DNA of 64,000 nucleotides. Origin: Chlamydiales bacterium. Lineage in GTDB: Bacteria > Chlamydiota > Chlamydiia > Chlamydiales > JARBTQ01. The notes under the pieces were generated by a model, which saw only the letters and a list, made by a program, of their open reading frames with translations, did not search any database and had not been told where the DNA came from. The stretch covers positions 93,538-157,537 of the forward strand of contig JARBTQ010000001.1 of assembly GCA_029240075.1 (NCBI GenBank), read 5' to 3'. The translations under genes and the position numbers were made by a program. Below are positions 1-9,332 of the stretch, in pieces; position 1 is the first letter of the stretch, and each line of letters starts with the position of its first letter.

Positions 1-1400
1 TCCAATATTTAGAACCTCATGAACTTTATGATGTAGCTCTGGTTTCTAAGACATGGAATAACGTAGCAAATGGCACTCAGCTCTGGTCAGAACAAGCAAA
101 AAATTATATACAGCGTAAAAACAAAGAATCACAAGGTACGATATTAGAATTGGATATCAGTAGTATTTTACCAAACCAAAAAGCATTCCTCAAACGAGTG
201 CTTAAAATTGAAAGCATACAGGAAAATATAAAAGCTATTCATAAACATCCCTACCAAAGACTTCAATTACCTGATTTTTTATCCACTAGTGACAATATCA
301 TCCTGTTAGCACAAGATAATTCCGATTTTAAATCTGGAATTAAAAATAAATTACGAAAAATTTACAGTACTATTAGTAGAACATTTACCCAGATAGAGAT
401 CAATAATAGACAAGCGGAAAGTGAAATAAAAAAAAATTCTAGCTTCATGTATCCTATTTCCCCTTTAAAAGATGCAGAGCAAGTATATGAAGCTCATTTT
501 TTATCCCAATCCTCAGAATTAAAAAAAATAAGGAATAAGTACACCTACCGCTATGAACACAATAGTTATATTAGTAGAGCTTCTACGTATATTGCATTAA
601 ACTATCCAGCTAAGAAATTTACAATTTCCTTACCTGCGAATAATGATATAAGTTATGTTTTAATTTTTAGACAAACTGAATACGAAGAAAAAAAATCTGA
701 GCCTTTAAACTGGAATTTGATTGATAGAGTTCCTGTAGTGAAAGGGGCACTTTCTTTTGTTTACGAAGATACAGCACCTACAGAGTCACAATATCATAAG
801 ATTTATGACCCAAATGATAAAATGAAGCAGCTGTTATCAAAAGATTACCGAGGTTCTGCTAATTTTACTTATTTACTACATACCGCTTCAACATTAACTT
901 CTGCTTACAAAGATTATTTGGAAACAAAACCTTTAGATTACTCTGCTAATATAATCTCTACAATCTTAGGAAGAAAGCTAGGTGAATTACTAACTTCTCT
1001 AGACTCATCATTAACTGAATTAGATCGGGAAAAACTAATTAAATCGTTGTTTGAAGGGTATAATAAAGCGTGGGAACATTATAAAGAGGAAACACCCACT
1101 GATTTTATTGAAGATATATTCAACTACTATATCGCCGTAATTAAAGGTTTTATGCATGACCAACTCCCTGTAGAAACCGCATTATATTGTCGCGAAAATA
1201 TTTGTCACTCAGGCCTTGGGCAAGCTTTAGATAATGTATCGATAATATTGCCCTTAAGAAATGGGCGAATCGATTTTATCGAGGTCAAACGAGAATTTGA
1301 CTTACTATGTGCAAAAAGAAGCTCTAAGATTAATTACAGGAGAGCAAAAAGAGTTCTTATAGGCTCCTTACTTACTTTTCAGACCGAGTTATTACAGTAA
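1..1400 (+). CDS. F-box-containing protein, 5'-truncated by window edge
   Basis: The reading frame is open from base 3 to the stop at 1398-1400, so the gene begins upstream of the window. The first in-window start-like codon (TTG at 150) is not the real start. The translated left end, including ELYDVALVSKTWNNVANG and then LWSEQA, looks like the second half of an F-box: helix with LxxVSKxW, then xxLW. F-boxes bind Skp1 in eukaryotic SCF ubiquitin ligases, and bacteria of amoebae use them as secreted adaptors. The remaining roughly 430 residues are mostly helical and charged with no recognised domain; the C-terminal part would be expected to bind a target, which is inference. Two further F-box-like genes lie at 59.4-62.0 kb on the other strand. 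The host-directed role is inferred from the domain only. Confidence 0.7.
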   Translation, partial: QYLEPHELYDVALVSKTWNNVANGTQLWSEQAKNYIQRKNKESQGTILELDISSILPNQKAFLKRVLKIESIQENIKAIHKHPYQRLQLPDFLSTSDNIILLAQDNSDFKSGIKNKLRKIYSTISRTFTQIEINNRQAESEIKKNSSFMYPISPLKDAEQVYEAHFLSQSSELKKIRNKYTYRYEHNSYISRASTYIALNYPAKKFTISLPANNDISYVLIFRQTEYEEKKSEPLNWNLIDRVPVVKGALSFVYEDTAPTESQYHKIYDPNDKMKQLLSKDYRGSANFTYLLHTASTLTSAYKDYLETKPLDYSANIISTILGRKLGELLTSLDSSLTELDREKLIKSLFEGYNKAWEHYKEETPTDFIEDIFNYYIAVIKGFMHDQLPVETALYCRENICHSGLGQALDNVSIILPLRNGRIDFIEVKREFDLLCAKRSSKINYRRAKRVLIGSLLTFQTELLQ

Positions 1401-1438
1401 ACCCTCAAGGGTTATAGTAAATCTCTCTTTAAAATAAT

Positions 1439-1467
1439 TTGTATTTCAAACAAATTTATGGTAGTAT
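1439..1467 (+). promoter_or_regulatory. candidate sigma-70-type promoter for the 1504 gene
   Basis: TTGTAT at 1439-1444 and TAGTAT at 1462-1467 are separated by 17 bases, and the following ATG is 36 bases downstream. This is close to the consensus read by the chlamydial housekeeping sigma factor. The call rests on pattern only. Confidence 0.4.
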
Positions 1468-1503
1468 GCTTACTTTTTAAATGAAACAACAGAGATTTAA
1501 TCT

Positions 1504-1995
1504 ATGTCCGCAACAATAAAAGATGCTTCTATCAAGCAAAAATTTCAAATTTTAGAGCCATTTATGGAACATATCTGCTCTTCAATTAAAAAGAATTTAA
1601 AGTCAGATATGCTAAAAAAACGTCCAGTTTTGATTAAAAACTATTTCCCTCAGCAGCATATTGCACGTATGCCAGTAGAAACTTTGGCAAAGGGGTATTT
1701 TCAAGCAACTCAATCTGCGGATGGAGAGGAGATTGCAGAAGAGATTGTTAATTATTGGATCTTTAAACAAGTTAACCTTTACCGATGTTTTGCTGATGAA
1801 CTTATGCAAATCAACCCTCAATTTGACCAGATAGAAGAAATTGAAGAAAACAAGGCACAAGCTATGATAGAAAAAATAGTGCAGCAATTCGGAGCTTTAG
1901 ACGCTTATGTGTTCTCTGTACTAAATTCTGTTGCATTTTCTGACAATTCTTTTAGTACGCTTAGAGACCAAGCCTTAGCAGTATTAAAATCTTAA
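1504..1995 (+). CDS. conserved hypothetical protein, 163 aa
   Basis: I do not recognise a domain. The product is a soluble, mostly helical acidic protein with no signal peptide or membrane segment. Visible features are a KKRPVLIKNYFPQQHIARMP stretch near residues 38-57 and an acidic IEEIEENKAQAM helix near 110-125. The ATG at 1504 is preceded by a promoter-like pair at 1439-1467 and a weak purine run (CAGAG). Codon use resembles the housekeeping neighbours. It sits just upstream of tadA, separated by a palindromic repeat, so it is probably transcribed on its own. It is likely a chlamydia-specific conserved protein, but the function is unknown. Confidence 0.7.
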   Translation: MSATIKDASIKQKFQILEPFMEHICSSIKKNLKSDMLKKRPVLIKNYFPQQHIARMPVETLAKGYFQATQSADGEEIAEEIVNYWIFKQVNLYRCFADELMQINPQFDQIEEIEENKAQAMIEKIVQQFGALDAYVFSVLNSVAFSDNSFSTLRDQALAVLKS

Positions 1996-2036
1996 TTAAT
2001 CTCAATCTTTACCAAGATCAAGCTGCTTACTATACA

Positions 2037-2110
2037 ATAGATCTCTTTCGAAACCTGTTTCGCAGAGATCTATCGAGTCACCGACAGTAAAGATTCGAAA
2101 GAGGCTCAAT
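2037..2110 (+). repeat. palindromic repeat, family 1 (full-length copy)
   Basis: The core 2037-2077 reads as an imperfect palindrome: ATAGATCTCTTTCGAAACC on the left and GCAGAGATCTATCGAG on the right. It is followed by a tail whose TTCGAAAGAG (2094-2103) is the inverse of CTCTTTCGAA (2043-2052). A near copy with the same core length and the same tail is at 61056-61130, and other copies are at 40607, 54435 and 55368. It ends a few bases before the tadA start, so it will lie in the tadA leader if transcription starts upstream. Confidence 0.75.
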
Positions 2111-2116
2111 AGATTT

Positions 2117-2623
2117 ATGCAAAAGATTTCCGATAAGCAAGATCATGACTATATGCAAATTGCTTTATTAGAAGCTCAAAAGGCCTTTGATAAAGGAGAA
2201 GTCCCTATTGGAGCAGCTTTGGTTTATCAAGGACAAGTTATAGCCCAAGCTCATAATCAAGTTGAAACAAAGAATTCAGCGCTTAATCATGCTGAAATCT
2301 TATGCTTACAGCAAGGAAGTGTGATTCTGAATAACTGGAGACTGCTTGAAACCACCTTGTATTGCACGCTTGAACCTTGCTGTATGTGTGCAGGAGCTAT
2401 GCTTTTGTCCCGTATCAAACGTTTAGTTTGGGCAGCACCTGACATTCGTCATGGAGCACATGGTAGCTGGACAGATCTTTTTTCTCTGCAGCATCCTTGC
2501 CATCACATCGAAGTTACTCATGGGATCCATCAACAAGAGTCAGCGCGGCTATTAAAGGAATTTTTTCGTAAGCGGCGCATTGAAAAAAACAAAGAAAAAA
2601 ATATTTATACAACACAAATTTGA
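2117..2623 (+). CDS. tadA: tRNA-specific adenosine deaminase
   Basis: Converts adenosine 34 to inosine in the tRNA-Arg(ACG) anticodon, a zinc-dependent hydrolytic deamination in the cytosol. The cytidine/deoxycytidylate deaminase fold is clear. His58 and Glu60 form the HAE motif (zinc ligand and proton shuttle), and Cys88 and Cys91 in the PCCMC motif complete the zinc site. The MLLSRIKRLVWAA stretch and the GAHGSW segment are typical of TadA rather than of free-nucleoside deaminases. At 168 aa the length is normal. The ATG at 2117 directly follows the palindromic repeat. The C-terminus is a lysine-rich tail. The catalytic residues are seen directly; the substrate is inferred from the family. 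Confidence 0.93.
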   Translation: MQKISDKQDHDYMQIALLEAQKAFDKGEVPIGAALVYQGQVIAQAHNQVETKNSALNHAEILCLQQGSVILNNWRLLETTLYCTLEPCCMCAGAMLLSRIKRLVWAAPDIRHGAHGSWTDLFSLQHPCHHIEVTHGIHQQESARLLKEFFRKRRIEKNKEKNIYTTQI

Positions 2624-2630
2624 AATGGGG

Positions 2631-2636
2631 TATACT
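2631..2636 (+). promoter_or_regulatory. candidate -10 element upstream of rpmG
   Basis: TATACT lies just after the tadA stop codon and about 108 bases before the rpmG start. The -35 region is poor (TACAAC at 17 bases spacing). It could drive the rpmG and Lol-like gene run. Weak call based on the -10 alone. Confidence 0.25.
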
Positions 2637-2743
2637 CCTCGTATCTATTGCATATTTACGAACAGTTTAAATTGGCAAACCTAGAAAGAAGACTTAAATC
2701 GTTTGATATCAAGGTACAATAACATTAAAGGGAGAATTGAATC

Positions 2744-2908
2744 GTGGCTAAAGGCGCCAGAGAAAACATCAAACTTAAAAGTACAGATCCTGAAAGCAGC
2801 GAGTTCTACTATACAATCAAGAACAAGCGCAAAACAACACAACGTCTAGAGCTTAAGAAATACGATAAGAAGCTCCGTCGTCACGTCGTTTTCAAAGAAA
2901 CAAAATAA
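2744..2908 (+). CDS. rpmG: 50S ribosomal protein L33
   Basis: A 54-residue gene starting at GTG 2744 with AAAGGGAGA 8-17 bases upstream. The product begins MAKGARENIKLKS and ends RHVVFKETK, with the central YYTIKNKR segment diagnostic of L33. L33 is a small, basic large-subunit ribosomal protein near the E site. This copy lacks the paired CxxC motifs, so it is the zinc-independent form. The length equals the family norm. The permease gene starts 30 bases after its stop, so the two are probably cotranscribed. In chlamydiae the close placement of L33 and a Lol-type transporter is plausible conserved context (inference). Confidence 0.95.
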   Translation: MAKGARENIKLKSTDPESSEFYYTIKNKRKTTQRLELKKYDKKLRRHVVFKETK

Positions 2909-2938
2909 GAATTCTTTTTACTTTCTGTATGAAGAATT

Positions 2939-5044
2939 ATGTTTGAGCTATCCGTCGCACTTAAATATCTGATCCCTCGTCGACGGCAGCTCTCTGTCTC
3001 ATTGATTTGTTTAATTTCCACACTTATTATCTCATTAGTTGTATGGCTTGTCCTTGTATTTCTTTCAGTCACACGAGGATTAGAGCACTCCTGGATTGAA
3101 AAATTAGTCGCTATGGGAAGTCCCGTTCGACTGGTTCCTACATCCGCTTATTATGAGTCTTATTACTACCAGGTGGACAGCCTAAGTGACAGTTCTAATT
3201 ACACTCACAAGTCCTTACGCGAAAAAAAAGCAAGTCCTTTAAAAGATCCTTATCAACCAGAGGTTGATCCAGAGCTTCCATTCGAGTGGACCAGTACAAA
3301 CAGTAAATCCTGGACAAATATTGTCCCCGATACATTTACGGTACTAGAGAAATTGGAAGGGGTTAAAGACCTACATATTACAGACTATGAAGGGGCTGTT
3401 GCCACTTTGAGGTTGCGATTAATACGGCCGCAAAATCCTTATACTGATGAATACCTTCAAAGTACCATTAGTCACTTCTGCTATTTAACATCCTATGATT
3501 CAAATAATCCCTATTTAAACCGGATGTTATCTCCAATTACTACTGATGACTATAGTCACCTCCTATCAGCTCTAAACGACGCTATCACTTATACCAATAG
3601 CTCGCTGCTAGAAGAAGCAGAGCCCCCAATTTGCTTTAGTGAAGGTTTTAAAGATTTGTTAGAAGGTATAAGAATAACTCACCTAAAAACAGAAACTGCT
3701 GGTTGGGAAATTGGACGTGAGTTATTACCCCAAAATTACAAATTTTCTGCTTACGCGATTATGTCAGGAGCTGATATTCTTTATATCAATATTCCTCCTA
3801 ACTCTAAAAGTGCTTTAACTGAACAGAAAGAATTAATTGAAGCTGGGTACATACTACAAACTGGAAATCTCACTTTTAATTCTGATAAAATCTCATTCGA
3901 GTTCAACGATACCACTTATCCTAGCCAAACTATAGGGAAAACAATTCCCATTTGCTTAGCAGGCGACATTTTATTGCCAGCAACCTTAGTAGAAAGCTCA
4001 TTAGAGCATGCTATACTGCCTACAGACCTTCAGTTTAAACTCAATGCTAATATCCAAGGCTGGACTTTAAATGGGATAATCCCTTTTTGCAGCATGAATA
4101 TTGGACAAATAGAACCATTAGACAAAGAGCAGCAGAATTTGAGGTTGCCTTTGCAATTGATGCAAAAGTCAGCAACTAATGGAACAAGCTATGAAAAGTT
4201 CTATAGCTGGTTAGGGGAAGGTATCTTACTCCCCCGTGCTTTTCGAGAAAAAGGGGTACAAATATTTGACCGAGGTCAATTTATTTACCAAGCCCCAACG
4301 CCAAGTGGACTTCAAGATCAACGTATTCCCATCTTTGTAGCTGGGTTTTATGACCCAGGAATTATGCCACTAAGCGTTATATTAACAGGATTTTCTACAG
4401 CATCCACTATACGCTCTATACAGAATAGCCAAGAATCAGCTTTAAGCAATGGAATCCATGTATGGTTTGAACCGTATGAGAAAGCAAAAGAAGTTAAAAA
4501 TCAGATTAAAGATAGATTAGAAGCCCAAGGATTAACCCCCTATTGGAAGATAGAAACTTATGAAGAATTTGATTTTGCAAAAGATGTTGTCCATGAATTG
4601 AGCAGTCAAAAAAACCTTTTTAATCTTCTAGCTATCATCATTATTTTAGTAGCATGCTCTAACATCGTTTCTATGTTGATCCTTTTGGTCAATAGTAAGA
4701 AAACAGAGATTGCTATTATGCAATCGATGGGAGCTTCGCGCCTGCAAATAGGACTAATCTTTGGACTTTGTGGAACTTTAATTGGAGTTGTTAGTTGTAG
4801 TGTGGGTACAGCTGCAGCTTGGATTACTTTGCGCTATTTGCGTCCTCTAATAGATTTTTTAAGCAAAATACAAGGTCACGAGCTATTGAATCCTCTATTC
4901 TATGGAGATACTCTACCTAACCATCTGCAATCTGATGTCTTAGCTCTAGCATTAATAGCTACCTTAGTACTTTCAATCTTAGCTGGTGTGATTCCCGCTA
5001 TTAAAGCCAGCCTGTTACGCCCAACAGACATACTTAAACAATAA
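2939..5044 (+). CDS. lipoprotein-releasing ABC transporter permease, LolC/LolE-like, unusually long
   Basis: An inner-membrane permease of the FtsX/MacB-like superfamily. The N-terminus has LSVALKYLIPRRRQ followed by one membrane helix (about residues 18-48, ending VFLSVTRGLE), which is the classic LolC/E start. Three further helices sit at about 565-590, 615-640 and 670-692, and the segment KTEIAIMQSMGASRLQI is the coupling helix that contacts the ATPase. The periplasmic part between helix 1 and helix 2 is about 510 residues, much larger than in the usual roughly 400-residue LolC/E proteins. The ATPase gene follows 28 bases later. The likely role is extracting lipoproteins from the inner membrane toward the outer membrane. 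Whether one permease acts as a homodimer here is inference. Confidence 0.85.
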   Translation: MFELSVALKYLIPRRRQLSVSLICLISTLIISLVVWLVLVFLSVTRGLEHSWIEKLVAMGSPVRLVPTSAYYESYYYQVDSLSDSSNYTHKSLREKKASPLKDPYQPEVDPELPFEWTSTNSKSWTNIVPDTFTVLEKLEGVKDLHITDYEGAVATLRLRLIRPQNPYTDEYLQSTISHFCYLTSYDSNNPYLNRMLSPITTDDYSHLLSALNDAITYTNSSLLEEAEPPICFSEGFKDLLEGIRITHLKTETAGWEIGRELLPQNYKFSAYAIMSGADILYINIPPNSKSALTEQKELIEAGYILQTGNLTFNSDKISFEFNDTTYPSQTIGKTIPICLAGDILLPATLVESSLEHAILPTDLQFKLNANIQGWTLNGIIPFCSMNIGQIEPLDKEQQNLRLPLQLMQKSATNGTSYEKFYSWLGEGILLPRAFREKGVQIFDRGQFIYQAPTPSGLQDQRIPIFVAGFYDPGIMPLSVILTGFSTASTIRSIQNSQESALSNGIHVWFEPYEKAKEVKNQIKDRLEAQGLTPYWKIETYEEFDFAKDVVHELSSQKNLFNLLAIIIILVACSNIVSMLILLVNSKKTEIAIMQSMGASRLQIGLIFGLCGTLIGVVSCSVGTAAAWITLRYLRPLIDFLSKIQGHELLNPLFYGDTLPNHLQSDVLALALIATLVLSILAGVIPAIKASLLRPTDILKQ

Positions 5045-5072
5045 TATTGGCTTTGTAAAATAGACTAATTGT

Positions 5073-5759
5073 ATGGAACAAGCACCTGTACTCGTAGCAG
5101 AAAAAATTTATAAAAGTTTTGACTATCCAATTCACTTCGAAGTTTTAAATGGTGTCGACTTTAGCTTAAAACCTGGGGATAGTGTGGCTATTATTGGGCC
5201 ATCAGGTCAAGGAAAAAGCACTTTTTTACAGTTGTTAGGGGCTTTAGACTCCCCTACTCAAGGAACAGTAAAGCTTTTAGGAAAAACTGTAACCCCTTAT
5301 AATAGTGCCTATCTAAGACGCCACCATATAGGCTACATGTTTCAAGCCTTCTACCTTTTAGAAGATTATACCGTTTTAGAAAACGCACTTATGCCTGCCC
5401 GTATCGCCCGTCAGAATACGCAGCCAGGTTCCGAAGCCTACAAGCGATTGGATTCGTTGCTAGACAATTTAGGTTTAGGTCATCGCAAATCTTTTAATAC
5501 TAAATTACTTTCTGGAGGCGAAAAACAACGCTTAGCCTTAGCAAGAGCTTTATGCAATAATCCCTCTATCCTACTAGCAGATGAACCTACTGGGAATTTA
5601 GACCACGATACAGCTCATGACATCTTTCAATTGATGGAAGACTGGGTAAACAATAACCAGACCTCTCTAGTGATAGCGACCCATGACTTAGAGATCGCTC
5701 ACCGCTGTGAACGCATTTACCAACTTAAAAATGGTAAGCTCCACTCTATCAAAGAGTAA
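5073..5759 (+). CDS. lolD: lipoprotein-releasing ABC transporter ATP-binding protein, LolD-like
   Basis: Cytosolic ABC ATPase that powers the adjacent permease. The Walker A motif GPSGQGKST is at residues 42-50, the signature LSGGEKQR at 146-153, Walker B ILLADEPTG at 166-174, and the switch histidine is in IATHDLEIA near 207. The 228 aa length and the LxxLEDYTVLEN and HRKSFNTKLL features match the LolD/MacB group. It starts 28 bases after the permease stop and probably shares its transcript. A MacB-like efflux role is possible in principle, but no membrane fusion protein is nearby, so lipoprotein release is preferred. Confidence 0.88.
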   Translation: MEQAPVLVAEKIYKSFDYPIHFEVLNGVDFSLKPGDSVAIIGPSGQGKSTFLQLLGALDSPTQGTVKLLGKTVTPYNSAYLRRHHIGYMFQAFYLLEDYTVLENALMPARIARQNTQPGSEAYKRLDSLLDNLGLGHRKSFNTKLLSGGEKQRLALARALCNNPSILLADEPTGNLDHDTAHDIFQLMEDWVNNNQTSLVIATHDLEIAHRCERIYQLKNGKLHSIKE

Positions 5760-5776
5760 TGCTGAGCACCATTTAA

Positions 5777-7393
<1,617 letters not shown>

Positions 7394-7405
7394 AGCTTTT
7401 CTATA

Positions 7406-7449
7406 GATACTGGCTAAGCTTCTTCTAAGCCTTAGCTAGTATCTCTTAT
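7406..7449 (+). terminator. rho-independent terminator after lysS
   Basis: A 13-base stem, GATACTGGCTAAG at 7406-7418 pairing with CTTAGCTAGTATC at 7431-7443 (one G-U pair), is followed by TCTTAT. It lies 13 bases past the lysS stop. Confidence 0.7.
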
Positions 7450-7561
7450 CCCCCTGCTTCCTAAAATTCCAGCACAATTAAAGATTGCAATCTTTTGCTT
7501 AAAAACGTATTAAGAGTTAAAATGATAAAACTTAACGTTCTTTTTAAACTAGGTTAAATTC

Positions 7562-8632
7562 ATGAAATTAGAACAGGAATCTATCGTATCTTCAGCGATC
7601 CGCTCCTTTTGCTCCTCTTTCTTTGCTATACTGGGAATTAGCTTCGCAGGAATTTTAGCATTGGTTGCATTACTGAGCGTCTTTTCTAACAAGCAAGAGA
7701 TCGTCTCACAAGCTTCATTTAGCTCTTTATCAGATGCTACAGGAAATCGTATTCCTTTAAGCTCTAACGCAGCCCGCATTTTAAAAATCGATGTTAAAGG
7801 TGTCATTGGATCTAAACATCTAAACGCTGACACCATCTGTGCTCAACTCGATGAATCTCGCCATATTGTGGGTGGTAGTGAAAGAATTAAAGGAATTCTA
7901 CTCAATATCAGCACCCCTGGTGGTTCTGTAATTGACTCTGACATTATCTATCGTGCTTTGCTAGACTATAAGCAAAAGCATCAAATCCCTATCTACGCTT
8001 ATGTTGACGGATTATGCGCTTCAGGCGGAATGTATATTGCTTCAGCAGCAGATAAAGTTTACGCCAGTGATGTTAGTTTAGTAGGACATGTGGGAACTCT
8101 AATGGAATTCCTTAACTTCTCTGGGGCTCTAGAAAAACTTGGTATTCAATCTTTGACCTTAACGGAAGGAAAAGGAAAAGATGAAATGAATGCTTTCCGT
8201 CCTTGGCAGCCTGGTGAAGATGCCCATTGCCGTAAATTACTTCACTACTACTATGAAAGATTTATCGATGTTGTTACGAAAGGACGCCCAAAAATAAGCC
8301 GAGATGATCTGATTGTAAGGGATGGAGCACATGTTTTTCCAGCTCCTATTGCTGAAGAGTTAGGATACATTGACCATGCTGGTTCCTCTTTGAGCCACGC
8401 CTTGAGTGAACTTGTCAATGCCTCTATCGGAAAAGAAAATCCATACCAATTTGTACAAATTCAGACTAAGAATTGGTTGAACGATTTATTTGAAGCTAAA
8501 AATTCGGTATTTTTTACTGGTAAAGTAAAACATGAACTTCCTTTCCTTACGGAAAGAGCTAGCCATGCAATTCCTTACTATTACCTTTACGATCCAACAG
8601 GTCTTTACGTACAAGAATTGGCTAATCCCTAG
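7562..8632 (+). CDS. signal peptide peptidase / protease IV family (S49) serine protease, SohB-like
   Basis: A membrane-anchored S49 protease. One N-terminal membrane helix (about residues 17-42) precedes the ClpP-like catalytic fold. Ser154 in LCASGGMYIAS is the nucleophile, and Lys206 in TEGKGKDEMNAF is the general base of the Ser/Lys dyad. The NISTPGGSV and VSLVGHVGT segments are family hallmarks. At 356 aa it is the short, single-catalytic-domain form, not the long SppA. Members degrade cleaved signal peptides or misfolded membrane proteins. It is monocistronic, with terminator hairpins on both sides. Confidence 0.9.
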   Translation: MKLEQESIVSSAIRSFCSSFFAILGISFAGILALVALLSVFSNKQEIVSQASFSSLSDATGNRIPLSSNAARILKIDVKGVIGSKHLNADTICAQLDESRHIVGGSERIKGILLNISTPGGSVIDSDIIYRALLDYKQKHQIPIYAYVDGLCASGGMYIASAADKVYASDVSLVGHVGTLMEFLNFSGALEKLGIQSLTLTEGKGKDEMNAFRPWQPGEDAHCRKLLHYYYERFIDVVTKGRPKISRDDLIVRDGAHVFPAPIAEELGYIDHAGSSLSHALSELVNASIGKENPYQFVQIQTKNWLNDLFEAKNSVFFTGKVKHELPFLTERASHAIPYYYLYDPTGLYVQELANP

Positions 8633-8642
8633 TCGTTAGGAT

Positions 8643-8690
8643 AATAGAGGGCTGCCCACCTTACATAAAGTAATTTAGCAGCCCCCTATT
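8643..8690. terminator. hairpin between convergent genes
   Basis: AATAGAGGGCTGC at 8643-8655 pairs with GCAGCCCCCTATT at 8678-8690 (one A-C mismatch). It lies between the S49 protease gene on + and the small gene on -. There is no long T run on either side, so termination strength is uncertain. Confidence 0.5.
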
Positions 8691-8704
8691 GAGACTACCC
8701 CTTA

Positions 8705-8929
8705 TTAAATTTCCCTAAGAGAATCTAGCGGCTGAATATAATGATGCCCTGTCTTACTATCTTCAACTACAACTCTAGCTTTATCTTGATGTGATGCCAT
8801 CGTCGTTGGTTTTTTCTTCTTTGATTTAGCACCTTCTTCGTTAACAGGTTCTATAATTCGCCCTTTTGCTTGTTGCCCACTTGGAGTTGTCCATATCACT
8901 TGGTGACCGGTTGAAAATCTGTCAGCCAT
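8705..8929 (-). CDS. DUF2945-like small protein (hypervirulence-associated, Tudor-like)
   Basis: A 74-residue protein beginning MADRFSTGHQVIWTTPSGQQ. I chose the ATG whose first base is at 8929 because a strong AAGGAG ribosome site lies just upstream on the minus strand. A longer frame from 8977 adds 16 residues but bypasses this site. The pattern FxxGxxVxWxxPSGxxxGxI, then a lysine-rich loop, then VVVEDSKTGHHYIQPLDSLR, matches the DUF2945 family, small beta-rich proteins of unknown function with a Tudor/SH3-like fold. It faces the S49 protease gene tail to tail and appears monocistronic. Biological role unknown. Confidence 0.75.
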   Translation of the reverse strand: MADRFSTGHQVIWTTPSGQQAKGRIIEPVNEEGAKSKKKKPTTMASHQDKARVVVEDSKTGHHYIQPLDSLREI

Positions 8930-9332
8930 GATCTCTCTCCTTCCCTTTTGGATACATAAAAGTATGTTTTTGATCATCGTTGCTTAGATGATTATGGATA
9001 TTTTACTTGTTTTACATTGAAAAGGAAGCTTTTTTCTCAGAAAATTAAGATCTAGTTGGCTTTTAGACTCTTACTTTGCACTAGTTCCCAGTATAAGACC
9101 ACTAGAGTAGTTTGAAGCAATAAAGCATTGTTACAAATGCCCTAATAAAATAGAGCTTTAAGGTACAGCACTATCAACGGCTCACATTTATAGTTTCAAA
9201 ATTAATTTCACAAAAGCCATTAATTATTTATAATTAGCATATGCAAATTAGAATCAAAAACTCTTAATAAAAAATAAATATATGTATGCTCTAATCACTT
9301 TTATCTTAATAAATAGTAACCAAGAGATGATC
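8930..9332. other. intergenic region
   Basis: AT-rich stretch between the divergently oriented DUF2945-like and NADAR genes. It should hold both promoters, but I see no convincing -35/-10 pair, no hairpin of note and no coding frame beyond the N-terminal extension of the NADAR frame from ATG 9282. Confidence 0.5.

Noticed and set aside
1400..1430. AACCCTCAAGGGTT hairpin after the F-box gene as a terminator
   Set aside because: Stem is only five bases with no T run, so I did not list it.
1612..1887. Minus-strand frame opposite the 1504 gene
   Set aside because: Shadow of a well-supported gene; hydrophobic Phe/Leu-rich product typical of antisense frames in AT-rich DNA.
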